A stretch of DNA of 64,000 nt from contig QXEO01000549.1 in NCBI GenBank assembly GCA_007115705.1, positions 1,229,512 to 1,293,511 of the forward strand, given 5' to 3'. The stretch's first letter is position 1. Every line of letters starts with the position of its first letter. This DNA comes from Dactylis glomerata. Its lineage: Eukaryota; Streptophyta; Magnoliopsida; Poales; Poaceae. Below are positions 43,549 to 54,599 of this stretch, in pieces. Position numbers and translations under genes: made by a program. The notes beneath the pieces are model-generated. The model worked only from the letters and a program-made list of their open reading frames with translations, was not told where the DNA came from and made no database searches.

Positions 43549-44192
43549 GCTTTGCAGTAAAAACACTTTTAAATTTCATCAGATCCCCAGTATGCCGGGT
43601 GCAGTTGTAAGATATACTTATTTTCTTTGGTTTGCTACCTGAACAAGTTTTATTTTGGTTTGCTTGCTTATTAATGCCGGATCATCTTTTGGCTAAGTCA
43701 CCGAGTTTGTTTTCTTCTTTCTTAACTCCACAACCTTGGCTACTTGTCTACCTTTTTCGGCTTTCGACATATGAGTCTCAAGGTTGCTTCATTAAACATA
43801 TAGTACTTAAACTTTGAAACTTAGACTTCAAATCATCCAACACTTCAAGTTTTAACTTTGCACAAGAATAGATGTCGGTTCGCTTATTTTATCTTTTCTT
43901 AGCCGTTTTCCATGTGTAGACAATCTCCGGCATTTATTCTTGCTAGCCATGAAGCCGGGTTTCAGACAGCAGCTAAGTCGAAGAGCGGCCTTTGGTGCCG
44001 ACACATTACTAGGCTGACATAGTAAACATTCAAATCAAGCCAGCCGGCATATAAACGAAAACTGAAAATCAACAACAATATATATTGGAGGCAGTGCCCG
44101 ATCTCCTCGGGATGCCGACATTTCATTCATTAGTCTTGCGCCGGCATACAGTGCCGGCACACAAAGCAAAATGGAAATACATACATTAAGCT
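43549..44192. other. Non-coding gap between the antisense pseudogene and pol of element D
   Basis: Equivalent of 9066-9716 in B. No supported gene. Confidence 0.65.
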
Positions 44193-47100
44193 TCACGAGT
44201 AAAAGGGACGGAGTAGAGCTTTGTTCCATGGCCGCTTGGTTTCTTCTCCGGACCTACCCACCTGGTTCTTCTTGGGGGCCTGCGCATCTATAAGATAGTA
44301 GGCATCATTGTGCAGAGCCCTGCTCACAATGAATGGCCCCTCCCATGGAGGAGTTAACTTATGCCGGCCCTCTGTGCCTTGCCTTAGCCGGAGCACTAAA
44401 TCTCCCTCTTGGAATCTCCTTGGATTAACCTTCTGCGCATGATAGTGTCTGAGGTTCTGCTGATACACTGCAGTTCTTGATAGTGTTATCTCTCTTGCTT
44501 CTTCCAGCAAATCAACATCATCTTCTCTTGCTTCTTTAGCCTCTTCCTCGGCATATAGCACCACTCTTGGTGCATCATGTATTACATCTGTTGGAAGCAC
44601 AGCTTCTGCTCCATATACAAGGAAGAATGGCGTATAGCCTGTTGATCTATTCGGAGTTGTCCTCAGACTCCAAAGCACTGCCGGCAATTCATCTAGCCAC
44701 CAGCCGGGAGTTTTCTCTAGTGGCTCTATCAACCGGGGTTTTATACCGGATAACACTAATCCATTTGACCTCTCTACCTGGCCATTGGTACAAGGGTGAG
44801 CAACCGACGCAATGTCTAGCCGGATTCCCACCTCCTCACAATATCTGGCAAATAGCCCTTGGGCAAAGTTCGACCCATTATCAGTGATGATGCCATGAGG
44901 GACACCATATCTCAAGATGATATCCTTTAAGAATTTCACTGCCGTGTGGCCATCACACTTGCTTATTGGCTTCACTTCAATCCACTTGGTGAGCTTGTCC
45001 ACCATGACCAGAATATGAGTCATCTTCCCCGTTGCCGGATTAAATGGCCCGACCATGTCCAGGCCCCAAACAGCAAAGGGCCAGGTTATCGGGATAGTCT
45101 TCAATGCTGATGTTGGCTGATGAATCTGGTGGGCATACATCTGACATCCATTGCACTTCCGGACCAAGTCCTCTGCTTCTTGTAGTGCCGTCGGCCAGTA
45201 AAACACATGCCGGAATACTTTTGATACTAGAGCTCTGCATGAAGCATGGTGTCCACACTCCCCCTGATGAATTTCCCGGAGCATCTCCTGGCCTTCAGCT
45301 AATTCGACACATCTCTATAGTACACCCGTGGAACTTCTCTTATATATTTCCTTATTGATGACGGTATATCCTTTGGACCTTCTCATAACTCGGCATGCCT
45401 CAGTTTCATCCACCGGTACTTGGCCATTGACTAAGAAATCCATGATGGGACGTGCCCAGGAGGGCACCTCCCTTGCAGTGAATAATGGCTGGTCTATCTC
45501 CATCACTTCGACCGATACATAATCGATCTCCATGGGCTGTGAAGTCCCCGGGACTGAGATATCAGTCCCCGGGTAAGCCAGAGCAGTCCCCGGGTTTACC
45601 GGCACAACCTCTTGGTACATTTTGCCCTTGCCTTTGTCTCTGCTCCAGAATACTACACTTACTGCATATGTCGGCCCAGTCCCCGGGACTGAGAGAGCAG
45701 TCCCTGGGTTATCTGAACTGGCTCTGGCATCTATCTCCATCGGAAATGCTTCCTCTGGGCTTGGCAGAACATATATAGATGATGACTCCGGCGAGGGCTT
45801 GATTGACGGCTTCCTTAGATGCTCCAGCGAAATGCCGGGCGGAATTGACTCTCTGGAAGATCCCAACTTCGACAATGTATCGACCGCTTCATTCTGAGCC
45901 TGGTGGACATGCCGGAACTCACAACCTTCGAAGTAGCCACTCAACTGCTGCACCAAGAAATGATAGGATCCCATGTTTGCATCATGCGCATCCCATATGC
46001 CGGAACACTGCTGGATCACCAAATCCGAATCACCGAAACACATAATCCGGCGAATGCCTATGTCCTTGGACACCTTTAGGCCATGCACAAGTGCCTCATA
46101 CTCCGCCACATTATTTGATGCTGCAAAGTGGATCTGCAGAACATATCTCAACTGGTCATTCTTGGGTGAAGTGAGAACTATGCCGGCACCCAAACCATGT
46201 ATCGTCTTGGACCCATCAAAATGCATTCTCCAATAATTTGCATCTGGCAATGGTGGCTCATACTGTATCTCGGCCCAATCAATGAAGAAATCGGCCAACA
46301 CCTAGGACTTGATTGTATCCCTCTTGTCATACTGAGGTGTATATGGTGAAAGCTCTATTGCCCACTTGGCTATCCGGCCGCTGGCATCTTTGTTGCTTAT
46401 AATCTCCGAGATAGGGGCCTCGGCCACTACCCGGATTGGATGCTCCTGGAAGTAATGCTTGAGCTTCTTAGCCGCCATATAGACACCATATGTCATCTTC
46501 TGATAATGTGGGTAGTCTTGCTTCGAGGTGGAAAGGACTTCACTCAGATAATATATCGGACGCTGCACGGTTTTGCCTCCTTCCTCTCGCTCCACTACCA
46601 CCACTGCACTGACAACCATGTTGGTCGCCGCTATATAGAGCAACATCGGCTCCTTCGGCATTGGAGATGCCAATACCGGAGCTGTTGACAGCATCTGCTT
46701 CAACTCCTTGAAAGCTGTATCTGCTTGCGTTGTCCAGACAAATGGTCGGACTTCTTCATAAGTTGATATAACGGCAAAGCTTTCTCTCCATGCCGGCTTA
46801 TGAAACGACTCAGGGATGCAAGGCACCCAGTGAACTTCTATACTTCCTTCAGATTTGTCGGCGGCTTCATCCTTTCTATGGCATGAATCTTGCCGGGATT
46901 TACCTCAATACCCCGGCTAGAAACCAGGAAACCGAGTAACTTGCCTGCTGGCACACCAAAGGTACACTTAGCCGGATTTAACTTCATCCGGAACCTCCTC
47001 AGATTTGCAAAGGTTTCCCGGAGGTCATCTATGAGGGTCTTGCTTTCCTTAGTTTTTATGACGTCATCGTCGACATACACCTGCACATTTTTATCTATTT

Positions 47101-47677
47101 GGTCATGCAAACACTTCTGCATACACCTCTGGTAAGTCGCGCCGGCATTTCCTAAGCCGAACGGCATAGTGCGATAGCAATAAGCCCTGTATGGGGTAAT
47201 AAAGGATGTTTTTATTTGATCTGGCTCATACAAAGGGATCTGGTGGAAACCATAATAGGCATATACAAATGATAACAGTTCACATCCGGCTATGGAATCA
47301 ATCACTTGATCGATCCGAGGGAGCGGGAATGGATCTTTAGGACATGCCTTGTTCAAGTTAGTGTAATCAACACACATCCGCCATATCTTGACTATGGCGG
47401 GCTCATCCTTCTTCTATTCCACCAGGACCGGATTAGACACCCAATCCGGATGCAGTACTTCCATGATAAAGCCGGCAGCTAGGAGCCTGGCTACCTCCTC
47501 CCAAATTGCTTTCCTTCTATCATCTGCAAACCGCCGGAGTGGCTGCTTCACTGGTTTAGCATCCGGCCTTACATGCAGTGCGTGCTCAGCCAGCTCCCTC
47601 GGCACACCTTGCAGGTCTAAAGTGGACCATGCAAAGATATCCCGATTCTTACGGAGGAAGCTGATGAGCTCGCTTTC
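44193..47677 (-). pseudogene. Element D pol, decayed
   Basis: Homologous to 9717-13202. RT still reads LPRIDQVIDS but the catalytic motif is changed to YVDDDVIK. The second RNase H and integrase (HHASCRALV, LDMVGPF, ITDNGSNF, GQVERSNG) are readable in 44193-46301. Stops include TAG near 45314, 46302, 46850 and 47413; three of these replace CAG in B. There are frameshifts at about 46750. The PGT-rich linker is present (about 45540-45720). No active product is expected. Confidence 0.9.
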
Positions 47678-50600
47678 CTATTTGGGGTCCAAACCGGCGC
47701 CGATGAGGGCATGGCGCTCCGAAAAAGCTCATCTAGAGCCACTTTCTTGACATCCTTGCCCACTTGAAAGGAAGTGGTACCATTTGGGTTAGTCATGCCC
47801 GACATAGGTTTGCCGGCCACGACCGCTTCAGCAATCTCCACAGCTCGCTTGAGCTTCTTCTTCTCTTCAGCTATGATCAAAGTCTCAGCCAGATTAGATC
47901 CGGCCGAGGCGCATGCCATCGAGCGCTTGTAATCACCAATGATGGTAATCACTCCTCTGGGCCTCGGCATCTTCATCTTCAGATATGCCACATGCGTAGA
48001 GGCCATGAATTTCACCAATGCCGGCCTACCCAGCAATGCATGGTAAGGGCTATCCAGATCCACCACCTCAAACATGAGGTTCTCCACTTTGCAGTTATCC
48101 CGGTTTCCAAACATGACATCTATCCGGATTTTGCCCATCGGCGCATATGAAAGTCCCGGCACAATGCCGTGGAATGTTGTCTTGCTTGGCTCCAGCATAT
48201 TCTCCTTGATGCCCAGCTTCTGCATCGTATCCCGGTACATGATGTTGATGCTGCTTCCATTGTCAATGAGGACTTTGCTAAACCTCACGTTATTTGCCGG
48301 CCCGACAAATGTCGGATCCATCACCAGAGCATACACGCCGGGGTTTGGCATGATCTTGGGATGATCTGCCCTGTCCCAGCCAATGGCCTGGTCAGACCAG
48401 TACATCAGCTTCAGCACTGCCGACATAACGTCATTTACTTCCAAACTCCGCCGGTACACACTCTGCTTGTCTGTTCTTTCGGTCTCAAAGACCATGTAGC
48501 TCTGATCGTGCTCCTTGTACTCATTCCGGCCCGCTGCTGGGCCGCTGGCATAGTACTCCAGATTATAACTCTGATCAACCTGATTCACGCCGACATTTCT
48601 GGTGTTATTCTAATTCCCGAGGTTACCCGGCCTGAGCGGAACTGCAATTGTATTCGCACCTGTCAGTGGCAATGGAGCTGCCGGGACAGGTGGCCTAGCC
48701 AGCCCAAAAGGACCTGCACGGCCCGCCAATATGTCATCTAGCCATGAACAGTTTCTGGTCAAATGATTCGCCGGCTTACCTGGCTGAAATGTGTGGAACA
48801 CACATGGCTTGTCCATGGCTAAACCCACTGTATACTTTGGCCACTGCTTTTTCTAGCCAGTGCCGACATTCTTGTTCACCCAGACATTCTTTTTCAGGAA
48901 GGGCATGTCCCAAGCATTCTGCCAGCGCCGGCATTCTCATATCTCGGACGCTATCTACTGCCGGCGCCCCCTTGCTCTTCTTCTATGGCCGCCACCTGGG
49001 ACGAACCGTACCAGTAATCCTGCCTGTCATCTCTTCTCTTGTTCTGGTTATCAGGGAGATAGAACTGCCCGGATCCACCGGCATTGTTGTTGTTCCTCTG
49101 AGTCTGCCCCTGTCCTTACGGATCAAGGGTAGGCTGCAATGGGTCTCCCAATGCATAACTGTTGGCAATCTTGATAGTCTCGGCCAATGTGGCCGGCATA
49201 TCCCTCTGAAGCTTCTGCCACAACATGGTGCCATGTCGGCACCCCTGAGCAAACCACATGATGGCCTGCTGCTTCACAACTCCTTCGTAGGAATTGCGCA
49301 ATGTGCTCCACCTAGTGAGGTAGTCACGGTCGGTCTCGTATTCTCCTTGCCGGCAGTTAGCTAGCTGTTGCGGGCGGTTGGGTCTCTTGTAAGTACTGGT
49401 GAAGTTTGACACAAATTGCTCTTCAAAATCAACCCAGCCGTTGATACTTCCGGCCGGCAGATTATTCAGCCATATCCTGGCTGGTCCTTCAAGCATCTGT
49501 GGCACATAGCATACCGCCCATCGGAGGTTTCCTCTGGCAATGTTCACTGCAGAGGAGTAGTCCTCCAACCAATCTTCTGGCTTTGTACTGCCGTTATATA
49601 TATGTCCTCACGCCACACGCGAGCTGAAAGCAGTAAGGTGCTGGCTCACCCATAATCCGGGGTCCAAAGCACATAGGACCCGGAGCTCCTTGTCTCTCCA
49701 CCAGCTCTGTCTGGTAAATTCTGTCCAGCTTGAAGCGCGCATCATCTGGGGCCAAGGACCGAGGTCCTAGCCGGGAGGCAATTGGGCCCGGAATCATGTT
49801 TTGCTGCTGCTCCGGCTGGTACTGCACATATTGCTGGTCTTGCTGGTACTGCTGCTGCTGAGGTTGCTGATATCCCTTCCTCGCAAGGGCGGAATTTCCA
49901 TCATCTTCCCGATGTCTCGGCTGGCCTGCTCCTTGCTGCTGCACATCATATCCGGCGCCCTGCTGCTGATGCCGGGCAACACTGTTATTCCGGCCACCAC
50001 TGGCCGAGCGTGCTCCTTGCCCGGCCGGCATATTCTGGCCGGCACTCTTGTTGCCGACATTCTTGTCACCTTGGCCGGCATTCCCCTAAACAATAGCTTG
50101 CTTTCTGGCGATTGCCGGATCATACACCTGGATTTGCTTGTCCCGGTGGCCAGAGGTTACACTTCCGGCACACCGGGCGCTTGGATACGGAGACGAGGCT
50201 TGGCCCCTCGACCTTGTGCCAGCACCTCCCACCGATGCAATGTACTGCGATACGCCGGCACCTGGATTTGCCTTCTTAAAGGCCTCCTGCTGCTTAGTAG
50301 CTTCAGACAAAAGTTGGTTAAGCCGGGCTTGCTGCTCACGCAGTGCTTCACCGGATAAACTAGATAGGTCCTTAGCTACCTCCGCTGCTGCTCTAAGGTT
50401 CTTTACTGGTGAGCTATATATCACCTTAGGTACAGTACTAGTTGCACTATGAATCTTAGCTCTAGCATCTTTACCTAATTCAGTGTTTAGATCTCTACCT
50501 CTAGTTCTAACTTCCTCTATCCGGCTAGGCCGGGTTACCATAGGAGTAAAACCTTGGGCAGCCTCATACTCACAGAGTTGCCAGTTGAACCGCTCCCGCT

Positions 50601-51133
50601 CCTGCTGCATGGCCAGGGCCTCGTCGACGAGGGCCTGACGCGATCCTTCCAGGACCTCCTTTGTCTGCTCCGATCATCACCGGACTGCACTGGCTCAAGA
50701 AGCCGGTTGATGATGGGGATGAGGGGCTGGCCCCTAGCCGGCACGCCGGAAGTGCCGGCCAGGTTCTCTGCCCGCTCCAGCAGGGGACGCGCTGACCTCT
50801 TGGTCTTCTCCTGCTCCGGGGGAGTATCTGCTGCTGCTGCACCTTTGCCGGCGGCACGGAAGTGCCGGCCATCATCACTTCTGCCGACTCTACTGGGCGA
50901 GCGCTACGCCCAACGTGAGCCAGCATATGTGATGGAGGATCCGCCGCCACCAGCACCTGCTCCCTGCAAACACTCTCAGTCCCCACGTACACCTCGTGGG
51001 AACCGAAAGACGTGATTCGGCCGTTCCTGGGGAAAGGCCGGCCACTGAGACAACTGGTGTTGTCGGAGATGAAGCCGCGCACTCTCAATGCTGCTATAAC
51101 GGATCCCGTCCGAATGAACACTCCGCCCAACAT
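47678..51133 (-). pseudogene. Element D gag and protease, decayed
   Basis: Homologous to B's gag and protease. Fragments in different frames cover 50570-51133, 50086-50610, 49594-50031, 49116-49568, 48610-48828 and 47681-48588. The Gag core, the variant zinc knuckle (CVFHTF ... HLTRNC) and the protease site (LIDNGSSINIMY) remain. Stops and frameshifts are scattered. The TAG at 47678-47680 matches B's TAG at 13203-13205 in the same context (CCC AAA TAG GAA AGC). Confidence 0.88.
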
Positions 51134-51141
51134 ATCGATCT

Positions 51142-51159
51142 GCCCCACGGTGGGCGCCA
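51142..51159 (-). other. Primer-binding site of element D
   Basis: TGGCGCCCACCGTGGGGC on the minus strand, two bases after the LTR end. Identical to B's. Confidence 0.85.
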
Positions 51160-51161
51160 AA

Positions 51162-52087
51162 TGTCGTCGTGGTGAAACAACATATGCCATGGGATGGCTT
51201 AAATGGGGGCCGAACTAGATGCTGGAGGATTCGGGAGAGGGAAGCGCACTAAGAAGCACGACAGAAAGGAACACACAAGCTACCCAGGTTCGGGGCTCTC
51301 GTAAGGAGATAACACCCCTACTCCTGCACTCCTATCTGTATAACTGGATCGATGGAGTGTACAACAATGGTGCTTCCAGGCTCTCTGTGAGAGGAGGAAG
51401 ATGAACTATGAACTGAGAGAGTAAGAAGTGACCAACCCCTTGCTAGGGTTCCCTGTGCCACCTTATATAGGGGTGGCCAGGGTTACAACGGTCACATGGA
51501 CCAAGTGACACCAGCTATATTCCAAACAGGACAGGCTGACGATGGTAGAGACCCTTGACTTTCTCCCTGATTGCTCTTGATGGGACTCCACATCCCTGTA
51601 CGTTGTACTTCCTGGACTATGACCTCTCCACTGTGATGTCAAGGACGGTACTTAGCATAGTGATGGTTGGTAGACCACCACTGTGCACCCTGTCATCATG
51701 ATCTCTCTCCATGCTTGGATGTTTCTCTCCTTGATTGTAGGGATGTGACCCCTTAGTTGACTTCTGCATCCCGGATATAGCCGTTGGCCATATCCTGGAC
51801 CTATATGCCGGACCAACGACCCAAGGTCGGGTAATCCGGCCTCCCCTGTTCCTGCATAATATAACAACTTGGTTAGGCCCGCATATCTATATACGCCGGT
51901 ACTCATTTACTATGTATCCCGGCTATGCCGACATATCTGAACACTGGCCGGGATACAGCTTATATGCCGGCCTGGCCGATACTCCTATATGCCGGCCAGG
52001 CCCAATCTTGGTCAACCATCACAAATTCAACCACTTTCCTCATATCTTTATAGTCTCTTGACCCTACTGGGGGTCATCCCCTCGACA
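51162..52087 (-). repeat. Element D 5' LTR (926 bp)
   Basis: Complete LTR; TATA (minus) at 51463-51469. The five bases GACCA at 52088-52092 are the predicted duplication (the left copy is outside the window). Confidence 0.93.
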
Positions 52088-52161
52088 GACCATGAAATCC
52101 ATGATTGGGCGTACCCATGAGGGCACCTCCCTAACGGTGAACACTGCTTGATCTATCACCA

Positions 52162-52950
52162 TCACATCGACCGACACAAAATCGATCTCCATGGGCTGCG
52201 AAGTCCCCGGGACTGAGAGAACAGTCCCCGGTATGCCGGAGCAGTCCCCGGGTATACCGAAACAACCTCTTGATACATCTTGCCCTTGCCCTTATTCCGG
52301 AACACTGCAAGCACCGCGTATGTCGGCCCAGTCCCCGGGGCACTGGAAGGAGTCCATGGGTTATCTGTACTGGCGCCGGCATCTATCTCCATTGGAACTA
52401 TTTCTAGGCCCGGCGGAACAAATATGGATGTTGACTCTGGAGATGGCTTGATGGATGGCTTCCTCAAATGCTCCAGCGAAATGCCAGGCGGGATTGATTC
52501 TCTAGAGGACCCCAACTTGGACAAAGTGTCGGCTGCATAATTCTGAGCTCGGGGAACATGCCAGAACTCGCAACCTTCAAAGTAGCCACTGATCTGCTGG
52601 ACGAGGAAACGATAGGACGCCATATTTGCATCATGCACATCCCATATGCCAGAGCACTGCTGGATCACCAGATCCGAATCACCAAAACACATGATCCGGC
52701 GAATGCCTATGTGCTTGGACACTTTCAAACCATGCACAAGTGCCTCATATTCCGCCACGTTGTTAGATGCTGCAAAGTGAATCTGCAAAACATATCTCAA
52801 CTGGTCATTCTTGGGTGAAGTAAGAACTATGCCGGCAGCCAAACCATGTATTGTCTTGGACCCATCAAAATGCATTCTCCAGTAATTTGCATCTGGCAAA
52901 GGTGGCTCATACTGTATCTCGGCCCAATCGATGAAGAAATCGGCCAGCAC
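52162..52950 (-). pseudogene. Element E pol fragment: second RNase H and linker
   Basis: Readable from VLADFFIDWAEIQYEP through the RNase H (WRMHFDGSKTIHGL, NNVAEYEALVHGLKVSK, FGDSDLVIQQ, NYAADTLSKL) and into the PGT linker. It is open over 262 codons but has no start, no RT and no integrase here. A frameshift in the linker (about 52230) ends the frame. It serves only as the insertion host of D and F. Confidence 0.85.
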
Positions 52951-52953
52951 CTG
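52949..52953. repeat. Predicted target-site duplication of element F, left copy (ACCTG)
   Basis: The five bases before the F LTR. The right copy should lie at about 64590, outside the window. Confidence 0.5.
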
Positions 52954-53369
52954 TGAAAGGATCTTAACGGGCGACTAGAGGGAGGGTGAATAGGCGCTAC
53001 ACAAATTTTTGTCTTTTTCAATTTTAAGGCTTGACACAAAGTAAATTCACTAGATGTGCAACTAGATAAATTTCCTAAGAGTGACAAGCAAGCAAGTAAA
53101 CAAGAAACTAGCAAGATACATGTAAGGGTAAGAAATAACCGAAGAGCGGAGACCGGAGACACAAGGATGTATTCCCGTAGTTCCTTCCTTTTGAGGGGAA
53201 GTACGTCTACATTGGAGAGATGTGGTGACACGGAGTCCACCAACGCCACAAAGGCTCACCTTGTTCTCCGGTGAGCAAGCCACGGAGGCTAGCTTGTTTC
53301 CACTAAGCAGTGGTATTGGGGGCACCGATCGAAACCCTTACACAGAGGTTAGGGCAGAGGGATTTGGTT

Positions 53370-53440
53370 GGCTAGGGAAGGAGATTTGGTTGGCTAGGGA
53401 AGGAGATTTGTTTGGCTAGGGAAGGAGATCTACGGAGTTG
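53370..53440. repeat. Minisatellite in the element F 3' LTR (23-bp unit)
   Basis: Three to four tandem copies of GATTTGGTTGGCTAGGGAAG plus three bases. A further copy lies at about 53483. The 5' LTR has only the latter copy (about 63865) and different sequence in place of the array. Confidence 0.85.
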
Positions 53441-53753
53441 GTTGTAGATCTAGGGCTCCTCTCCCAATCTACCAAATCTTGAGGGATTTGGTTGGCTAGG
53501 GAAGGAGATCTACGGAGTTGAAGCTTCGCATTAATGGAGGAGAGAGAGTGTGGACGAGGTAGCTCAGATCAGAGGTAGGGGACGGCTATTTATAGGTCAG
53601 CTCAAAATCAGCCCGTTGGAGGTGACTTACCCCAGAAATTCTGGCCAGGGGGGAGGAAATTCGAGGTTTACTTAAGGCGGAAATTCTAGCCTGGGGGCGG
53701 AAATTCTGGCCCCGAGAAATTTCACACTGAAAAATCCGGCCAGAAATTCCGGC

Positions 53754-54033
53754 CCTTTACTAAGAGTTGCACCACAGCTCGAGAAAAAGGAATTAGCGAA
53801 AATTCGCAGGGCCAGAAATTATAGAATTTCCGGCCCCCAGAAATTCTGCTCATATCAGAATTTCCGCTCCCTTTACTGCGAGTTGCACCACAGCTCCTTG
53901 AAAAGGACTTAGCCGAATTTCGCAGGGGCGGAAATTTTGGAATTTCTGGCCCCTTTACTGAGCGTTGCACCACAACACCAAGTAAAGGACTTAGCCGAAT
54001 TTCGAAGGGATGGAAATTCAAGAATTTCCGGCC
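53754..54033 (-). repeat. Imperfect tandem repeat in U3 of element F
   Basis: Three copies (starting about 53754, 53870 and 53950) of a unit of about 80-115 bp. The unit contains CCCTTTACT, GAGTTGCACCACA, AAAGGACTTAGC and a paired GGAAATT...GAATTTCCGGCCC. Confidence 0.75.
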
Positions 54034-54265
54034 CCCAGAAATTTTGTCCAGGGGCGGAAATTCTGGCCCTGGGGCGGAATTTCTGGCCCTGAAATCAAAT
54101 TTCTGGCCCAGTAAAATGCACTCCTCTAGGTGATTTTAAACCTTTCTATAGTAGTCCCCTTTTCCAAACTTCTCTTCAACATCAGTCTTGTGCAAGCACA
54201 AGATTAATTGCCTTGTGTTGTAATCAAACACCCAAAAACTGAAAAGCTAGGAACATGTCCTTTCA

Positions 54266-54280
54266 ATCTCCCCATTTTTG
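54266..54280 (-). other. Polypurine tract of element F
   Basis: AAAAATGGGGAGAT on the minus strand directly before the 3' LTR. Confidence 0.75.
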
Positions 54281-54598
54281 GTGTTTGATGACAATACAAG
54301 GTTTTGCAATATAAAACATATATGAGTGCTTGCCCTAGACATGTGCGAGATAAAAACTAGACAACAAAAAACAATTGCACACACTAAGAGGAGACAATAA
54401 CATAACGAAGTTCTCATAACCTATTACAAGAAGGTAATTCCACCATAGTCTCCACAAATATAAGGTTCAAGAAAATAAAATGCAAATAAGACGAACAAGC
54501 CTGCAACGACCAATAACTCAGAGCAAATCCTAAATAGAAGTACTTCTCCCCCTTTGGCATCAGTACACCAAAAAGGGAGAAGAGCGATGCTACACGCC
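54281..54598. other. Non-coding stretch between ORF3 and the polypurine tract of F
   Basis: AT-rich; no supported ORF. Short frames on both strands lack any recognisable domain. Confidence 0.6.
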
Positions 54599-54599
54599 A

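Larger units (their letters stand above)
37365..52087 (-). mobile_element. Element D: older, decayed Tat-lineage Ty3/gypsy element with antisense pseudogene
   Basis: Same design as B, on the minus strand: 5' LTR 51162-52087, gag-pol (pseudogene), antisense gene on the plus strand (pseudogene), 3' LTR split by C. LTR divergence is about 20 differences in 727 bp by eye (about 2.5-3%). D is inserted in E: E's minus-strand pol sequence resumes at 52088. Its sense and antisense genes are both broken by many stops and frameshifts. Confidence 0.94.
52088..52953 (-). mobile_element. Element E: fragment of an older Tat-lineage gypsy element
   Basis: Minus-strand pol fragment holding the second RNase H and the PGT-rich linker. 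D cuts it on the left and F on the right. The remaining E sequence is predicted on both sides outside the window. It is homologous to 10960-11825 of B but clearly more diverged. Confidence 0.88.
52954..54265 (-). repeat. Element F 3' LTR (1312 bp)
   Basis: Ends are an inverted repeat (TGAAAGGA ... TCCTTTCA). The TATA box TATAAATA (minus) is at 53587-53594. U3 (53595-54265) is crowded with GGAAATTCTGGCCC and GGAATTTCCGGCCC variants. A local minisatellite lies at 53370-53440. Confidence 0.92.
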
